A stretch of DNA of 64,000 nt from Mycoplasmopsis bovis PG45 (GCF_000183385.1 NC_014760.1:1-64000); one strand, 5' to 3'. Positions 9,335-19,966 are shown, counted from the first letter of the stretch. Notes: generated by a model from the sequence alone, not told the origin. Translations and numbers: made by a program.

Positions 9335-10319
9335 TCTTGCTCCTTTTAAAATAAAAATCTGCAACATTCTTGATAGCTATTTTACGTTCATTTATATCTG
9401 CTAAAGTTGGCAAAATCATCAAATGATTTACTTTCAAATCTAAACATAATTTATTAAGCCGATTCATATCTTTTTCATCATAAACATTAAAAATGCTTTT
9501 ACGTAAGCGCACAAAGTTTTTTCTTTGTTCATCATCAAAATTAAATAAATTGAAATCCTTGAAGGTTGGAAAGAAAGAAAACTCATTAGGATTTGCAAAA
9601 GAACGGTAAAATGCAAGCAAATCGTGATTTTTAGATGCACTTGCAGAATTTATTCCACTCACAATATTTACACTAATTCCAATATCTGATGGGTTTTCAT
9701 TTCAAGCTGTTTTATAGGCTTCAAAGTATGAATTAATTACTGTTTCTGCATAAATTATTGATGGATTTAAAAATCATCCATAGTTTATTACAAATTTGTT
9801 CTTAGCAGCAAATATTGCGCTCTGTTCTGATGTAACAAGCATCACCGGCACAATTTTTTGGCTAATATTTGGATTAACTCTTAAAAAAACAGAATTTTTG
9901 CCGTTAATGTAATTATCCACATCCAAAAGCTTTTGTTGAAATTCTTCAGAAGTCAGCGAAGGCCTCAGTAATTCAATTGTTTCTTTTGTGCCTATATTTG
10001 AGCCAAATCCATAAATAAAGCGATCGGGATGTAACAAATTAAGTGTCTGAATTTGTTCTGCCACACTATAGGCTTGGTAATTAGCAAGCATAATTCCGCC
10101 ACAACCTAATTTAATTTTGCCAACTTTATTAGCTAAATGATTAAGAAGAATAAGCGGACTAGAAATAACTAATGAGTTCACATTGTGTTGTTCACTAATC
10201 CAAAATGAGTAAAAACCTAAATCTTTTGCATATTGACAAAGTTCAATAACTTCATTATATGCCTTTAAATAATTATTTTGGATAGTTAATAATCCATGAT
10301 CAAGAATGCTTATCTTCAT
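9318..10319 (-). CDS. Luciferase-like flavin monooxygenase
   Basis: This 333-residue protein belongs to the bacterial luciferase-like (LLM) superfamily. Signs are FWISEQHN near residue 40, the conserved LGCGGIML segment, the YSVAEQIQTLNLLHPDRF stretch and GFGSN. These enzymes use reduced flavin, which fits with the oxidoreductase at the other end of the operon; LLM genes are known neighbours in extended SirTM operons. It is the first gene of the operon, with a TATAAT six bases before its ATG and no ribosome binding site, so the operon mRNA may be leaderless. TGA 9774-9776 is Trp. Confidence 0.85.
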
Positions 10320-10325
10320 AGTTTA

Positions 10326-10331
10326 ATTATA
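10326..10331 (-). promoter_or_regulatory. -10 box of the SirTM/lipoylation operon
   Basis: On the minus strand a perfect TATAAT ends six bases before the start codon of the monooxygenase (10319). No convincing -35 is visible. The predicted start point coincides with the ATG. Confidence 0.55.
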
Positions 10332-10491
10332 AAACTAAAGATACATAAAATAGAGCTTTTGGAAAATTTAGCATATTTAATAAAACAATCAAAAGCAAAA
10401 TTTATTAATTACTTTTTTGAGTATATTTCTAAAGTTCATAAAGCGTAAATTTACATTTAAATTGAAAGATAACATACTTTAATTTATATGT

Positions 10492-10522
10492 ATTAAAAAA
10501 TTCCCAATTTTGGACACTATAT
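10492..10522 (+). repeat. Left terminal inverted repeat of the IS4-type element
   Basis: This is identical to the reverse complement of 12134-12164 over 31 bases. The outermost base probably belongs to the target duplication. It contains the transposase stop codon. Confidence 0.85.
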
Positions 10523-12163
10523 TTTTAAAATAGACTTCAATTCTTTAATATATTTTAATGTTTCAACATCATCTCATTCTTCTCTTTTTCTAGACTTTCT
10601 CTTCTTGATTATTTTCGATAAATATCTAAAAGTTTCACTAATTGTTCTATTGTCAAGAACGCCACTATTTAAGAGGTGGTTTTTTATTCTGCAAAGCATA
10701 ATTGAAGATAAAAAGTTAATAAATTCAGTTGCTAATAATCTATAGTTTCCTTGAACATTTGCTTCGTTTTGTTCAAGCACATTTTTAAACTGTTTAAAAA
10801 GCAATTCAATTTCTCATCTCTTTTTATATGCGACATAAATATCTTTTAAGTCCAAATCATAATTACACTCAAAAATTATTAATCCAAAAAGATTTTCTCT
10901 TTCTAGTAATTTAATTTCATCATACGCACCTTTTTTGTGTGCACGACTTATGAAATTTTTCTTTTCTACCATTTCAGTTAGGGTTGATTTATAACAAAGA
11001 TAATATTTGTTGTTGATGATAATTTTCTTTGCTCTTATCGTGTCGTCATCATAGGTAAAAGTGAAATTAAATCCAGATTTTAAATTAAATTTTTTAAAAG
11101 TATGATTTATTTTTATAGGCATTAAATATTTAATATTTTTTTCTCTCATTAAGTTTTTACATTCTTTATCATCAAATCCTCTATCAAGAATTAAGAATCC
11201 ATTTTTAATCTTATAAGTTCTTAAAAAGTCTCTAAAAGCAGTGTAATCTAGCATATTTCCTGGGTAAACAGAACTTGCAACAGGTTCTTGTGCATTAATA
11301 TCATAAGCATAAATAAGGTTTAAGTTTTGAGCGCCTTTAGTTCTAGACTTTCTAGACATTTCAGAGAAAATGTTAGTTTCTGATGTATTGTTTTTCAACA
11401 TACCATCAATAACTATTGAGTGGTTTGAAAACTCTTCTAATCTTTTATTCATAAAGTCTTCCATCTTCGAACTAGATTTACCTATTTTCTCTAAAAAACT
11501 TGAGATAGTGTTTGGTGATAGTGCACATTTTGGGTATATTTCAGAAATAAAATTTGTATCATACTCATGTTTTAAATGTTCGTTTTTAATATCTGAAAAC
11601 ATAGTTCTTAAAGAGGCTATAACATATAATTTTCTAGCATCTTCAAAATCATAAAAATTTAAAAGTTCTCTAAAGATATGATTGTTTAATTTTTCATTTA
11701 GCGCAAATAAACCATATGATTTAATATCTACTTCATATGTTTGCTTTTCTATGCTTTGAAAAACACCATTAATAATCTTTCCAATCACTCCTTTTTCAAC
11801 AGGAATAATTTTTTCATTTTTTCTTATTGATGTTCTTTGTATAACATTATAAATACCTTCTTTTGAGGTTGCTTTTACTCTGGTACTAGATGGTCTTGGA
11901 ATTTTTAATATGTCTTTAGGAATGGCCATTTTTATATCTCCTTTTTTATGTGTTAAACACTATACATGTATATTTATTTTACCACCTATTTTTAATTTTT
12001 TAAACTTTTCTTTAATGAAATTGAACAAAAAATAGAGCTTTTTTAGCTCTAAATTTAAGAAAATTTAATTATTTAGATAATTTAATGTATTTAATGGACA
12101 AAAATAAGAATTTTTTAGTAAATTATTAAAATTATATAGTGTCCAAAATTGGGAATTTTTTAA
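10493..12163 (-). mobile_element. IS4-type insertion sequence with 31-base terminal inverted repeats
   Basis: The ends carry matching inverted repeats, 10492-10522 on the left and 12134-12164 on the right, sharing the core TTCCCAATTTTGGACACTAT. TGTA at 10489-10492 and 12164-12167 looks like a 4-base target duplication, which gives element limits of 10493-12163. A single transposase fills it and stops inside the left repeat. It inserted between the SirTM operon promoter and the Bax-inhibitor-like gene without breaking a gene. Confidence 0.85.
10517..11929 (-). CDS. IS4-family DDE transposase
   Basis: This 470-residue transposase (TGA codons at 10814 and 10574 read as Trp) has IVIDG with the first Asp, FLILDRGFDD with the second, and a YKKRWEIELLFKQFK segment matching the Y-R-E-K signature of IS4 transposases. 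The reading frame is complete from ATG 11929 to TAG 10517-10519, so the element may be active. An AGGAGATA site precedes the start. Confidence 0.9.
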
Positions 12164-12164
12164 T
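12134..12164 (-). repeat. Right terminal inverted repeat of the IS4-type element
   Basis: This is the mirror of 10492-10522 over 31 bases. The next gene's -10 box (12166-12171) starts two bases outside it, so the insertion junction abuts that promoter. Confidence 0.85.
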
Positions 12165-12165
12165 G

Positions 12166-12171
12166 TATAAT
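12166..12171 (+). promoter_or_regulatory. -10 box abutting the IS end
   Basis: TATAAT ends seven bases before the ATG at 12179, which has no ribosome binding site. Any -35 would have to lie inside the IS inverted repeat, so the element may supply or replace part of the promoter. Confidence 0.5.
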
Positions 12172-12178
12172 ACAAATC

Positions 12179-12982
12179 ATGGAAAATAGATTGATAGAAA
12201 ATCAAAAAAGTAGTCAAAATGAATTCAACAGATTCAATAGAGCCACATCAGTAGTAAGCAGAAAAAATGCTTTTCTAGGTGCTTCAGTTGGTTGATTTTC
12301 ATATTCTACATTTGTCGCATTTATTAGCGCTATTGTAATGCTTGTATTTTTTAGCCATGCACTAGTATTTATGAAGCAAAACATCTTTTTAGCACTAGGG
12401 CTTTCGTTCTTGTTAATAATATTTATTTTTGTTGAATTTATTGTAGGCCCAAGAATGAGCTTTTGGACGCAGCTTGTCATAATAACATTAAGCATGGTTC
12501 TGTTTGGAATTGTTGTACTATCATTTGCAATTGTTGAATTATTAGAAACGTTTGCTAAAGGTGCACAAAATATAAACTTACCTCTTGCTCAAACTTTTGG
12601 TGTCATAATTGCCCCAATTGTTATTATGGCTATTATGGCAATATTAGCCTACTTTGATTTGATTAAAATTAAAATAGCATATGCATTAACAATATTTATA
12701 TTCATAAGTTTTTTATTTATTTGAATAATAAGCTCTTTCATTTTTAGCTCATGACTTTATTCATTAATTCCTGCATTTGGCTTTGCTTTAATGGTTTGTT
12801 ATATGGCTATTGATTGATGACTAATTAGCAGATACAACAAAGCATTTAATGCTACAGTAAGTAATGAAGCAACTAAAAAAGAATTTATGAAGTTAACAAT
12901 ATATTTTGGCTTCAAATTAGCATACGACTACTTATGAGCTTTAATTTACTTAGTAAAACTTATTAGATTAGCTAAAAACTAG
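12179..12982 (+). CDS. Bax inhibitor-1/TMBIM-like integral membrane protein
   Basis: This 267-residue protein has about seven hydrophobic segments after a short polar N-terminus, and ends with FGFKLAYDYLWALIYLVKLIRL. That end resembles the Bax inhibitor-1 (UPF0005) family, where an acidic residue in the last helix and a short charged tail are typical. Eukaryotic and some bacterial members leak calcium; no function is established for mycoplasma homologues. Several TGA codons are Trp and the stop is TAG 12980-12982. It appears monocistronic, between the IS and a strong terminator. The family assignment is moderate. Confidence 0.7.
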
Positions 12983-12986
12983 AACA

Positions 12987-13020
12987 AAAAACCAGGACAC
13001 GATTAAATGTCTTGGTTTTT
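12987..13020. terminator. Strong rho-independent terminator between convergent genes
   Basis: The stem pairs AAAAACCAGGACA (12987-12999) with TGTCTTGGTTTTT (13008-13020) with one G-T pair. A-rich and T-rich arms make it usable from both sides. Confidence 0.85.
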
Positions 13021-13032
13021 AATTTTAGTAGC

Positions 13033-14439
13033 CTATTTTTGTGTTTCTTTAGCCAATCAGTTAATCATTTTCCCAAATTGGTCAGCAGGTTGGTCTGGTC
13101 ATTTTGTACCTAAAGCTTTTTTAGCTTCTTCCAATTGACCTGATAAAGTTTTTTGAATTTCCGCTTTTTTACTTTCGTAGTATTTAGTAGCTTCTTCCAA
13201 TGCTTTATTAGCAATCTCATCATTCTTTGAGTCTAATAATCCTGAAGTTGCAACACCTACATATTTGCTTGCTTCATTTTCACCATAACCAAATACTTTA
13301 GCCTCACCATTTTTTTTACCAATTTCAAAGCCTGGTTGAAGCGATAGACTATTTTCACCTTGAGAGTATAAGTCAGCTAAAACGTTATAAACAGCTTGAC
13401 CAATTAATTTCATAACTGATGTAAATATTCTATGACCCTTTAATGCATTCTTTTGGTCAGCGTCAACACCAATAATGAATTTGTTTTTATCGCCTAACTT
13501 CTTAATTTCTTTAGCTGTGTCAGAAGATAATGATCCTGCAACTGGATATGAAGCTGTGGCCTTAATTACTGAGTTAATAGCAGCAACTGCAACGGGTTCA
13601 CCAGAAGTAAATGATGTTTTTAATTCAATTGTGTTATTTAATGATTTAGTCTTAGCTTCTGGGTGTTCTTTATTTCAGTCAATAATACCTTGGAATGTAC
13701 CAGCTATAAAGTCAGAAACTGCTGGTCAAGGAATACCACCGAAGGCACCTATTGTACGTTTTTCAGGATTATCCTTGTAAATTTTTGAGAAGTAGTCAGC
13801 AAGAGCACGACCAGCAATATATGCAGCTTGTTTAGTGTCAAATATTACAGGAATTAAGCGTCCTTGACCAATTTTGTCAACAAATGCTTTTGCTGCAGGT
13901 TCGCCAGTGCTTGCATCTTGTTGGATATCAAAGTCAACAGTAATAAAGACAATATTATTATCTTTAATCTTTTTAATGTATTCTGGTTCTAAACCATAAA
14001 GCGCTGCTTTGTGAGTAAATCCACAAAGAACAATGTATCTAAAACTACTATCAATAGCGTTTTTGTATGAAGATGCTAATTCACCCTTTTTAGGTTCGTA
14101 AACTTTATTTCTTAAGTTTTTATTACCACTAACTTGCGCCTTATCTAATCCAAGTTCATATGAAATTTTATGAACTGCTTCTCAACCAGATTGATTGAAT
14201 GATTCATCATGCACAGATCCTTCATCAGTTATAAATGCTGCCCTTGGTGCATTATCAACGGTTAAACCATCTCTTAGTTTTAATCCTTTACGAGACACGA
14301 TGTGTGAAAGTGTTGTAACAGTTTTCACTCCATCAACTTCAGTTTCTTTAAAGTATTTATCACCACATGAAGCAGCAACCAATGGCACTGATAGAACAGG
14401 AGCGGCTCCTAAAAATAGATAGAATTTGTTTTTTTTCAT
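13033..14439 (-). CDS. BMP-family substrate-binding lipoprotein (nucleoside importer)
   Basis: This 468-residue surface lipoprotein has a signal peptide ending in the lipobox PLVAASC (Cys25). It continues with the basic-membrane-protein fold: AAFITDEGSVHDESFNQS, the GFGH-like GFTHKAALYG, FGGIPWPAVSDF and GVDADQ. BMP proteins bind nucleosides and feed ABC importers. The ATPase and two permeases are divergently encoded from 15127, past one small gene. The ATG at 14439 follows AGGGATC and is preferred over an upstream codon because it places the signal peptide at the N-terminus. A terminator hairpin lies just beyond the stop. Confidence 0.92.
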
Positions 14440-14464
14440 ATTGATCCCTAATTCAAATATATTA

Positions 14465-14512
14465 AGTTCTAATGAATCAAAATTTATCAAAATTTCAATA
14501 TAGTTTAGAACT
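14465..14512. promoter_or_regulatory. Inverted repeat upstream of the BMP lipoprotein
   Basis: AGTTCTAA (14465-14472) is repeated inverted as TTAGAACT (14505-14512), 26 to 73 bases upstream of the ATG. The position suits an operator or looped binding site, but no family can be named. Confidence 0.35.
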
Positions 14513-14565
14513 AACAATATTATATTAAATTTAATATTACTAATAGCAGTGTGAAAAAGCCAAAT

Positions 14566-15018
14566 TTATTGCTGAAAAAACAAAGTCGTTTCTATCGTTT
14601 TTCTTTCATTTTGGGAAATTTTAGTTTTACCTTTATTTAAAATATTAAAAACCAAAGCCCCTATAAATAAGTTAAATTTGATTGACAAGTTTCCTTGACG
14701 GTGCTCATTTCACAATTTTTCTCCGTCTTTCTTTTTTAATAAGAAATTTGTTCATTTGCTTAACTTTAAAAGTGACAAAAAAGGGTTAATTATAAGAATT
14801 AAAGATAAAAAACTCAATGATGCTATTACGGTGAAAGCAATAAATTGAGCTTTTTGTCTAAAGTAGACAATCGCTAACAATGTCATAAAAAACATTAAGA
14901 TAGATACAAAACCTAAAAAAAGAACTACTATTAACTTAAATTTTCTGTCCTCATCATATGAAGCAATTTTTTCTAGTTTTTTAGCTTCAATATTCATAAT
15001 CATTATATTTTTACTCAT
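14566..15018 (-). CDS. Small membrane protein of unknown function
   Basis: This 150-residue protein is read through TGAs at 14752 and further down to TAA 14566-14568. It has a charged N-terminus (IEAKKLEKIASYDEDRKFK), two adjacent hydrophobic helices (about residues 28-52 and 58-80), then a polar basic tail. A GAAGG site precedes ATG 15018. It lies between the BMP lipoprotein and the divergent ABC operon, so it could belong to the transport locus. I do not recognise the family. Confidence 0.6.
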
Positions 15019-15075
15019 AAGCTACCTTCAATGTTCTGAATTTCATATTCACAAGTTAATATAGCCTAATTTATA

Positions 15076-15081
15076 TATAAT
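15076..15081 (+). promoter_or_regulatory. -10 box of the nucleoside ABC operon
   Basis: TATAAT lies 45 bases upstream of the ATPase start. A strong AAGAAAGGGGG ribosome binding site sits between it and the gene. Confidence 0.45.
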
Positions 15082-15126
15082 TAAAGCATATTTACTTAAT
15101 ATATTTTATACAAGAAAGGGGGTTTT

Positions 15127-16731
15127 ATGGAACACAATTATGCCGTTGAATTTGAGCATGTGACTAAGGATTTTGTTGGTATAAGGGCTAATGATGACGT
15201 GACTTTTAAAGTTAAAAAAGGAACAATTCATGCACTTATTGGCGAAAATGGAGCTGGGAAAAGTACTCTAACTTCAATTTTGTTTGGTTTGTATGAACCA
15301 ACTGAAGGGTCTGTCAAAATTAATGGTAAATCAGTTATTGTTAAAAACCCAAATCAAGCTAATGAAATTGGAATAGGTATGGTTCACCAACACTTTAAAT
15401 TGGTTGCTGCCTATACTAATTTACAAAATGTGATTATGGGTTCAGAGTTCACATATCAACACTCTTTAGGAACTTTAGATCTTAAGTTAGCTAAAGCCAA
15501 GATTAAAAGTATCCAAGAGCTTTATGATTTACACTTTAGTTTAAACCAAAAAACATCTAAAGCAACAGTTGCGACTCAGCAAAAAGTTGAGATTATGAAG
15601 ATGCTTTATCGCGATGCTGAAATCTTAATTTTTGACGAACCTACTGCTGTTTTAACCGACCAAGAAATCCAAGGTTTGCTAAAAACAATGCAAGTATTCA
15701 AGGAAAATGGCAAAACAATTATCTTTATTTCCCATAAACTCAATGAAGTTAAACAGGTAGCTGACGAAGCAACTGTTTTAAGAAAAGGAAAGGTAATTGG
15801 AACATATGATGTATCCAAAACCTCTATTCCACAGTTAGCTGAGGCTATGGTTGGACAAAAGGTTGTTGAAACAAAAAACACAGCATTTTTTGAAGGTTAC
15901 GATAAATCTGAATTTATTTCATTTAACAATGTTTCTACAAAGAAAAGCAGAGACTCTGTTTCACTGAAAAACGTTTCGTTTAAAGTGCGCCCTGGAGAAA
16001 TTTTAGCAATCGCTGGAGTTGAAGGAAACGGACAAGAAACACTAGAATATGTTTTAGCTGGATTATTAAAACCTATTCATGGTGAAATAAAAGTTAAAAA
16101 CTTTGATTACGATCCAAATAATCCAAAGTCTGTTCAAGAATTCAACATTACACACTGGAGTGTTGATAAGAAAAACAGATTTGCAAAAATTAATATTGTG
16201 CCAGGCGACAGACACAAGCATGGATTAGTTTTGGACTTTAGTATTAGAGACAATTCAATACTAAGACTAATAAATGATAAATACTATGCCCCACTTGGCT
16301 TCATTAAAGCCAATAAAAAAGAAGAATTGTTCCAAAGTATTGTCACAAATTTTGATGTTAGAGGAACAAACCACGGAAACTCTTTAGCCAGATCGCTTTC
16401 TGGTGGTAACCAACAAAAAGCGATTGTCGGTAGAGAAATGACCACAGAGCACAATCTGCTTGTAATAGTTCAACCAACCAGAGGGCTTGATGTCGGCGCT
16501 ATTGATTTAATTCATAAAAAAATTCTTTTAGAAAAACAAGCGGGTAAGGCTATATTGCTAATTTCATATGAGTTAGATGAAATTCTAGCATTAGCAGACA
16601 CAATTGCTGTTATTAATGACGGAAGAATTTTAGATCTTAAACCTGCTTCACAGTTTAGTAGAACTGAAATAGGTTTATTGATGGCCGCATCAAACAAAGA
16701 TGAAGAATTGAAAGGAGAAGGCGATGAATAG
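15127..16731 (+). CDS. Nucleoside ABC importer, double ATP-binding protein (YufO/NupA-like)
   Basis: This 534-residue protein carries two ABC ATPase domains in tandem. The first has Walker A GENGAGKST (near residue 38) and Walker B LIFDEPTAVLT. The second has a degenerate Walker A (AGVEGNGQE, no P-loop lysine) but an intact LSGGNQQK signature and VQPTRGLD. This asymmetry is normal for the sugar/BMP-type importers. It is followed by two permeases with overlapping starts and pairs with the divergent BMP lipoprotein. The stop TAG overlaps the next gene's ATG region. Confidence 0.93.
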   Translation: MEHNYAVEFEHVTKDFVGIRANDDVTFKVKKGTIHALIGENGAGKSTLTSILFGLYEPTEGSVKINGKSVIVKNPNQANEIGIGMVHQHFKLVAAYTNLQNVIMGSEFTYQHSLGTLDLKLAKAKIKSIQELYDLHFSLNQKTSKATVATQQKVEIMKMLYRDAEILIFDEPTAVLTDQEIQGLLKTMQVFKENGKTIIFISHKLNEVKQVADEATVLRKGKVIGTYDVSKTSIPQLAEAMVGQKVVETKNTAFFEGYDKSEFISFNNVSTKKSRDSVSLKNVSFKVRPGEILAIAGVEGNGQETLEYVLAGLLKPIHGEIKVKNFDYDPNNPKSVQEFNITHWSVDKKNRFAKINIVPGDRHKHGLVLDFSIRDNSILRLINDKYYAPLGFIKANKKEELFQSIVTNFDVRGTNHGNSLARSLSGGNQQKAIVGREMTTEHNLLVIVQPTRGLDVGAIDLIHKKILLEKQAGKAILLISYELDEILALADTIAVINDGRILDLKPASQFSRTEIGLLMAASNKDEELKGEGDE

Positions 16732-18712
16732 TACTGCTGAAAAAACAACAAACCCTGTTCTTTCATTCTTCAAAAACTTCTGAAGCAAAGTCAAAAAAGG
16801 CGTTAATGCCGATAGCGCAGTATCAACTAGAAGAAAAGCCTATAACTCTATTTGATCGGTTGTTTTTGGTATATTCGTATCTAGCGTTGTGCTTTTACTA
16901 TTTTTCCAAACCAACCCTTTTGAGTTTTTTACGCAAGTTGTTAAAGCAACAACAAATAAAGGAAACATAGACTGAGTATATATATTTATTATTTACTCAT
17001 TAGCATCTATAGGTGTCGGATTCTCTTTTAAAACAGGGCTATTCAACATTGGGGTAGCTGGACAAATGTCACTATCAGGTGTTATTTGTTTTGCGCTTAT
17101 CAATAAAAGCAATGTAATTGATGCTACTGGAGTTATAAAAAGCCAAGGCTTAGTATTTGCAATAATGCTTTTATCTATTGTAATAGGATTTTTATATGCT
17201 GCAATAGCAGGATTATGTAAAGCGTTTTTTAATATACACGAAGTTGTTTCTACAATTTTGCTCAACTGAGTTGCTGTTTATATCGGAAGCTTTATATTTG
17301 GATCAAAATCGCCATTTAATAATGATTTTGTGTTCGCTAATAGTCCAACCGGATCAGCAACAATAACTATAACTGGTGGACTTTTTGATAAAGATTCATT
17401 TTGAATATTAGGAATAGTTTTAGTTGCATTTGTTGCGCTAACACTATATATGATCTTTGCATTTACATCATTGGGATACAAAATCAAAATGAATGGACTA
17501 AACAAGGACGCTAGTTCATATGCAGGCGTTAATCAAAAGTTAACAACAGTTTTATCATTGGGCTTTTCTGGGGCACTCGCCGGGCTAGCTGGTTTCATAC
17601 ATTTTGTTTATAAAGCCAAACAATATGATGTTGTTGCTCTTTCCAGTCCACTACCACTAGGATTTGACACTATAGCCATATCTTTAATAGGAATTAACTC
17701 CCCAATAGGAATACTTTTCTCATCGGTTTTCTACACAATGCTAGAGTTTTCTAGAATTGAGTTAATTGGTTATTACTCAACTAGTGGCGTTAAAGAGGGA
17801 GGAATTGACTTAGTTGTTGGTGTTATTATTTTCACATCAGCACTAGCTGTTATGTTCACTAATTTTAAACCTATTCGCAAGTTTAGGATGTGGATAGCAT
17901 TGCTGACCCAAAAAGTATATAAAGGTCACTATGCAACATATAAAGAAAAAGTAAAAACAGTTAAGGAAAATACCAAAAAATTACTTGATGAAGCGAAATT
18001 AGTTTACCAAAAGAACAAACCAAAATACAATGAAATTAAATCTAAAATAAAGGCTCTTGAAAATGAAGTGTTAATCAAGGTTAAACTGGGAACTGATAAA
18101 AAATCACAAACCAAACTTTCAAATCATGACATTGAAAAGATTTTCCAAGCACTAGCAAAACAAAAATCTGTTCTTAATCAAGAGTTGGCTACATATGGCT
18201 ATTTTGATAAAAAAGATATTAAAAACCTTAAAAATGTTAAGTTAACACAACTTAAAGTTGAACTTAACAAAATTCAAGAAGACTTATTAGATAACTATCT
18301 ACTAATTGAATCAAGACTAATCTTTTTAAGAGAAACATATGACCAAAAGCACTATAAAATAGTGAAAGAACATAATTTAGATCAATTTAAAAACGAGCTA
18401 TTTTATCTTTATGAAGATAAAAAACAAATGATTAAAAATCATAAGTTAGAACTCAAAAAAGCAAAATCTGAATCAAATAATGAATTAGTTGCAAAATTAA
18501 CATCTGAATTAAACAAGCTAAATGAAGAATTAGCAAAGATTAAATCGGATTATGCAATTTATAGAAAAGACATATTAGCTTCATACAAAGGAATTGAAAC
18601 AGTCGACAATTCAAACAGCGAAAATCCAATCAAGACAATAAATCAAGATCTATTTTTTGCATATAAAGAAAAAGTTAAACTAATAGAAAGCTTCGCGACA
18701 GGAGGTGAATAA
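16724..18712 (+). CDS. Nucleoside ABC importer permease 1 with long cytoplasmic coiled-coil tail
   Basis: The N-terminal 385 residues are a branched-chain/BMP-type permease with multiple membrane helices, including GLFNIGVAGQMSLSG and the GLNKDASSYAGVN coupling-loop region. The rest, about residues 385-662, is hydrophilic and rich in Lys, Glu and Leu, predicted as coiled coil, after the last membrane helix and a basic WIALLTQKVYKG. Typical permeases of this family stop near 350-400 residues, so the tail is extra. It overlaps the ATPase end by eight bases and permease 2 by one (TAATG). In-frame TGAs are Trp. Confidence 0.88.
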
Positions 18713-19689
18713 TGGAAAATATAGCGTTTATAACTAATGAAACATTATTTTTCGCTTGCGTCCTTGGCCTAGCTGCTATTGCTGGAATATTTGCTGAAAG
18801 ATCAGGAACTGTAAATATTGCAATTGAAGGTACTATGTCAATGGGGGCCTTAGGATATTGCATTATTTCAGCGCTTTTAACTAGTGGTGGAAGAATAACA
18901 GGAGCAAATATTGATGCACCGGGTATAGAGATTATTTCATTAATCTTTGCTGCTCTATTTGGTTCATTATTCTCATTATTGCTAGGTTTATCAACAATAA
19001 AATTAAAAGCTGAGCACACAATAACAGGGGTTGCATTAAACCTTTTATCTGTAGGTATTTGTGCTGCTATTATGAATCCTTCACTTTTAGGTAATGCACA
19101 AAAGCAAATTGATCACACTGTGCGTGAACTTGCATTAAGCACAAATTATAATGAATTTGGAAACATTTTAAGTTTTAAACTATTCCTTTTAATATCAGTT
19201 GTAGTTATTTCATGATTTGCTTTAAACAAAACAAAATGAGGGCTTCGTTTCAAAGCTGTTGGCGAGAACCCACAAGCTGTTGACGTAGCCGGAATAAATG
19301 TTTATAAATACAAATGAATGGGCATTGTTATTTCAGGTTGTATAGCCGGAATGGCTGGTGGTGTGTTTGCTCAAAAACTACCATTTTCTGGACAAACTAA
19401 CGGATTTGGTTTCCTTGCATTAGCTATTATGATAATGTCTCACTGAAATGTATTAATTGTTCCAGTTTGTGCCTTATTCTTTGGTTTCTTCCAACAAATA
19501 GGTGCATGACTACTTGGCGTAGAATTTGCTAATATTGTATCGACTGAAACTAATGATAGAGTTCAAAAAATTGGAGAACTAATTAAAGCAATTCCATATG
19601 TCTTAACGCTTATCTCGATTATGGCATTTAGTAAACTGTCTCCTGGCCCTGCAGCTTCAGGTATAAACTATGATAAGTCCAAGAGATAA
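18712..19689 (+). CDS. Nucleoside ABC importer permease 2
   Basis: This 325-residue membrane protein starts with the family motif LAAIAGIFAERSGTVNIAIEGTM and contains the coupling-loop sequence GLRFKAVGENPQAVDVAGI, both typical of the second permease of BMP/YufQ-type importers. Its ATG overlaps the stop of permease 1, so translation is coupled. TGAs are Trp; TAA at 19687-19689 is followed by a clear terminator. Confidence 0.93.
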
Positions 19690-19702
19690 GTAACAAAATA
19701 TT

Positions 19703-19735
19703 ATCAGCCTAGCTTTTTGCTAGCTGATTTTATTT
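19703..19735 (+). terminator. Terminator of the nucleoside ABC operon
   Basis: ATCAGC-C-TAGC (19703-19713) pairs with GCTAGCTGAT (19719-19728) around a five-T loop with one bulged C, then T-rich sequence. Confidence 0.8.
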
Positions 19736-19746
19736 ATTGCTTTTAA

Positions 19747-19839
19747 GCCTGTAAAACAGGCAATAAGCCCACATTCTGATAACAAGACAACATAGTTTTC
19801 TTTAAAAGCCAATAATGCTAATAGGTCTGTTTTACAGAC
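19747..19839 (+). promoter_or_regulatory. Two related small hairpins upstream of the deoxynucleoside kinases
   Basis: GCCTGTAAAACAGGC (19747-19761) and GTCTGTTTTACAGAC (19825-19839) are each 5-bp hairpins with five-base loops. They share the CTG-loop-CAG core, with TAAAA in one loop and its reverse complement TTTTA in the other. They sit in the 277-base gap before the kinases, 128 and 206 bases upstream of the start. No other feature was found in the gap apart from an AAGGAG site before the ATG. Confidence 0.4.
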
Positions 19840-19966
19840 ACAAATGGCCAAAAATGAAAAATATTTTTGCTTTTCTATATATGTTATTGATCTTTACGAT
19901 TTTAACTTTATTAAAAAGCCAAAATATGTAAAATAATTGTGTTTTAATAAGTTAAGGAGTAAGTCT

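Noticed and set aside
13475-13780. Plus-strand frame of 101 codons
   Set aside because: It lies antisense to the BMP lipoprotein and has no promoter or ribosome binding site.
19747-19839. CRISPR-like repeat pair
   Set aside because: Only two short hairpins in mirror orientation, no regular spacers and no cas genes in the window.
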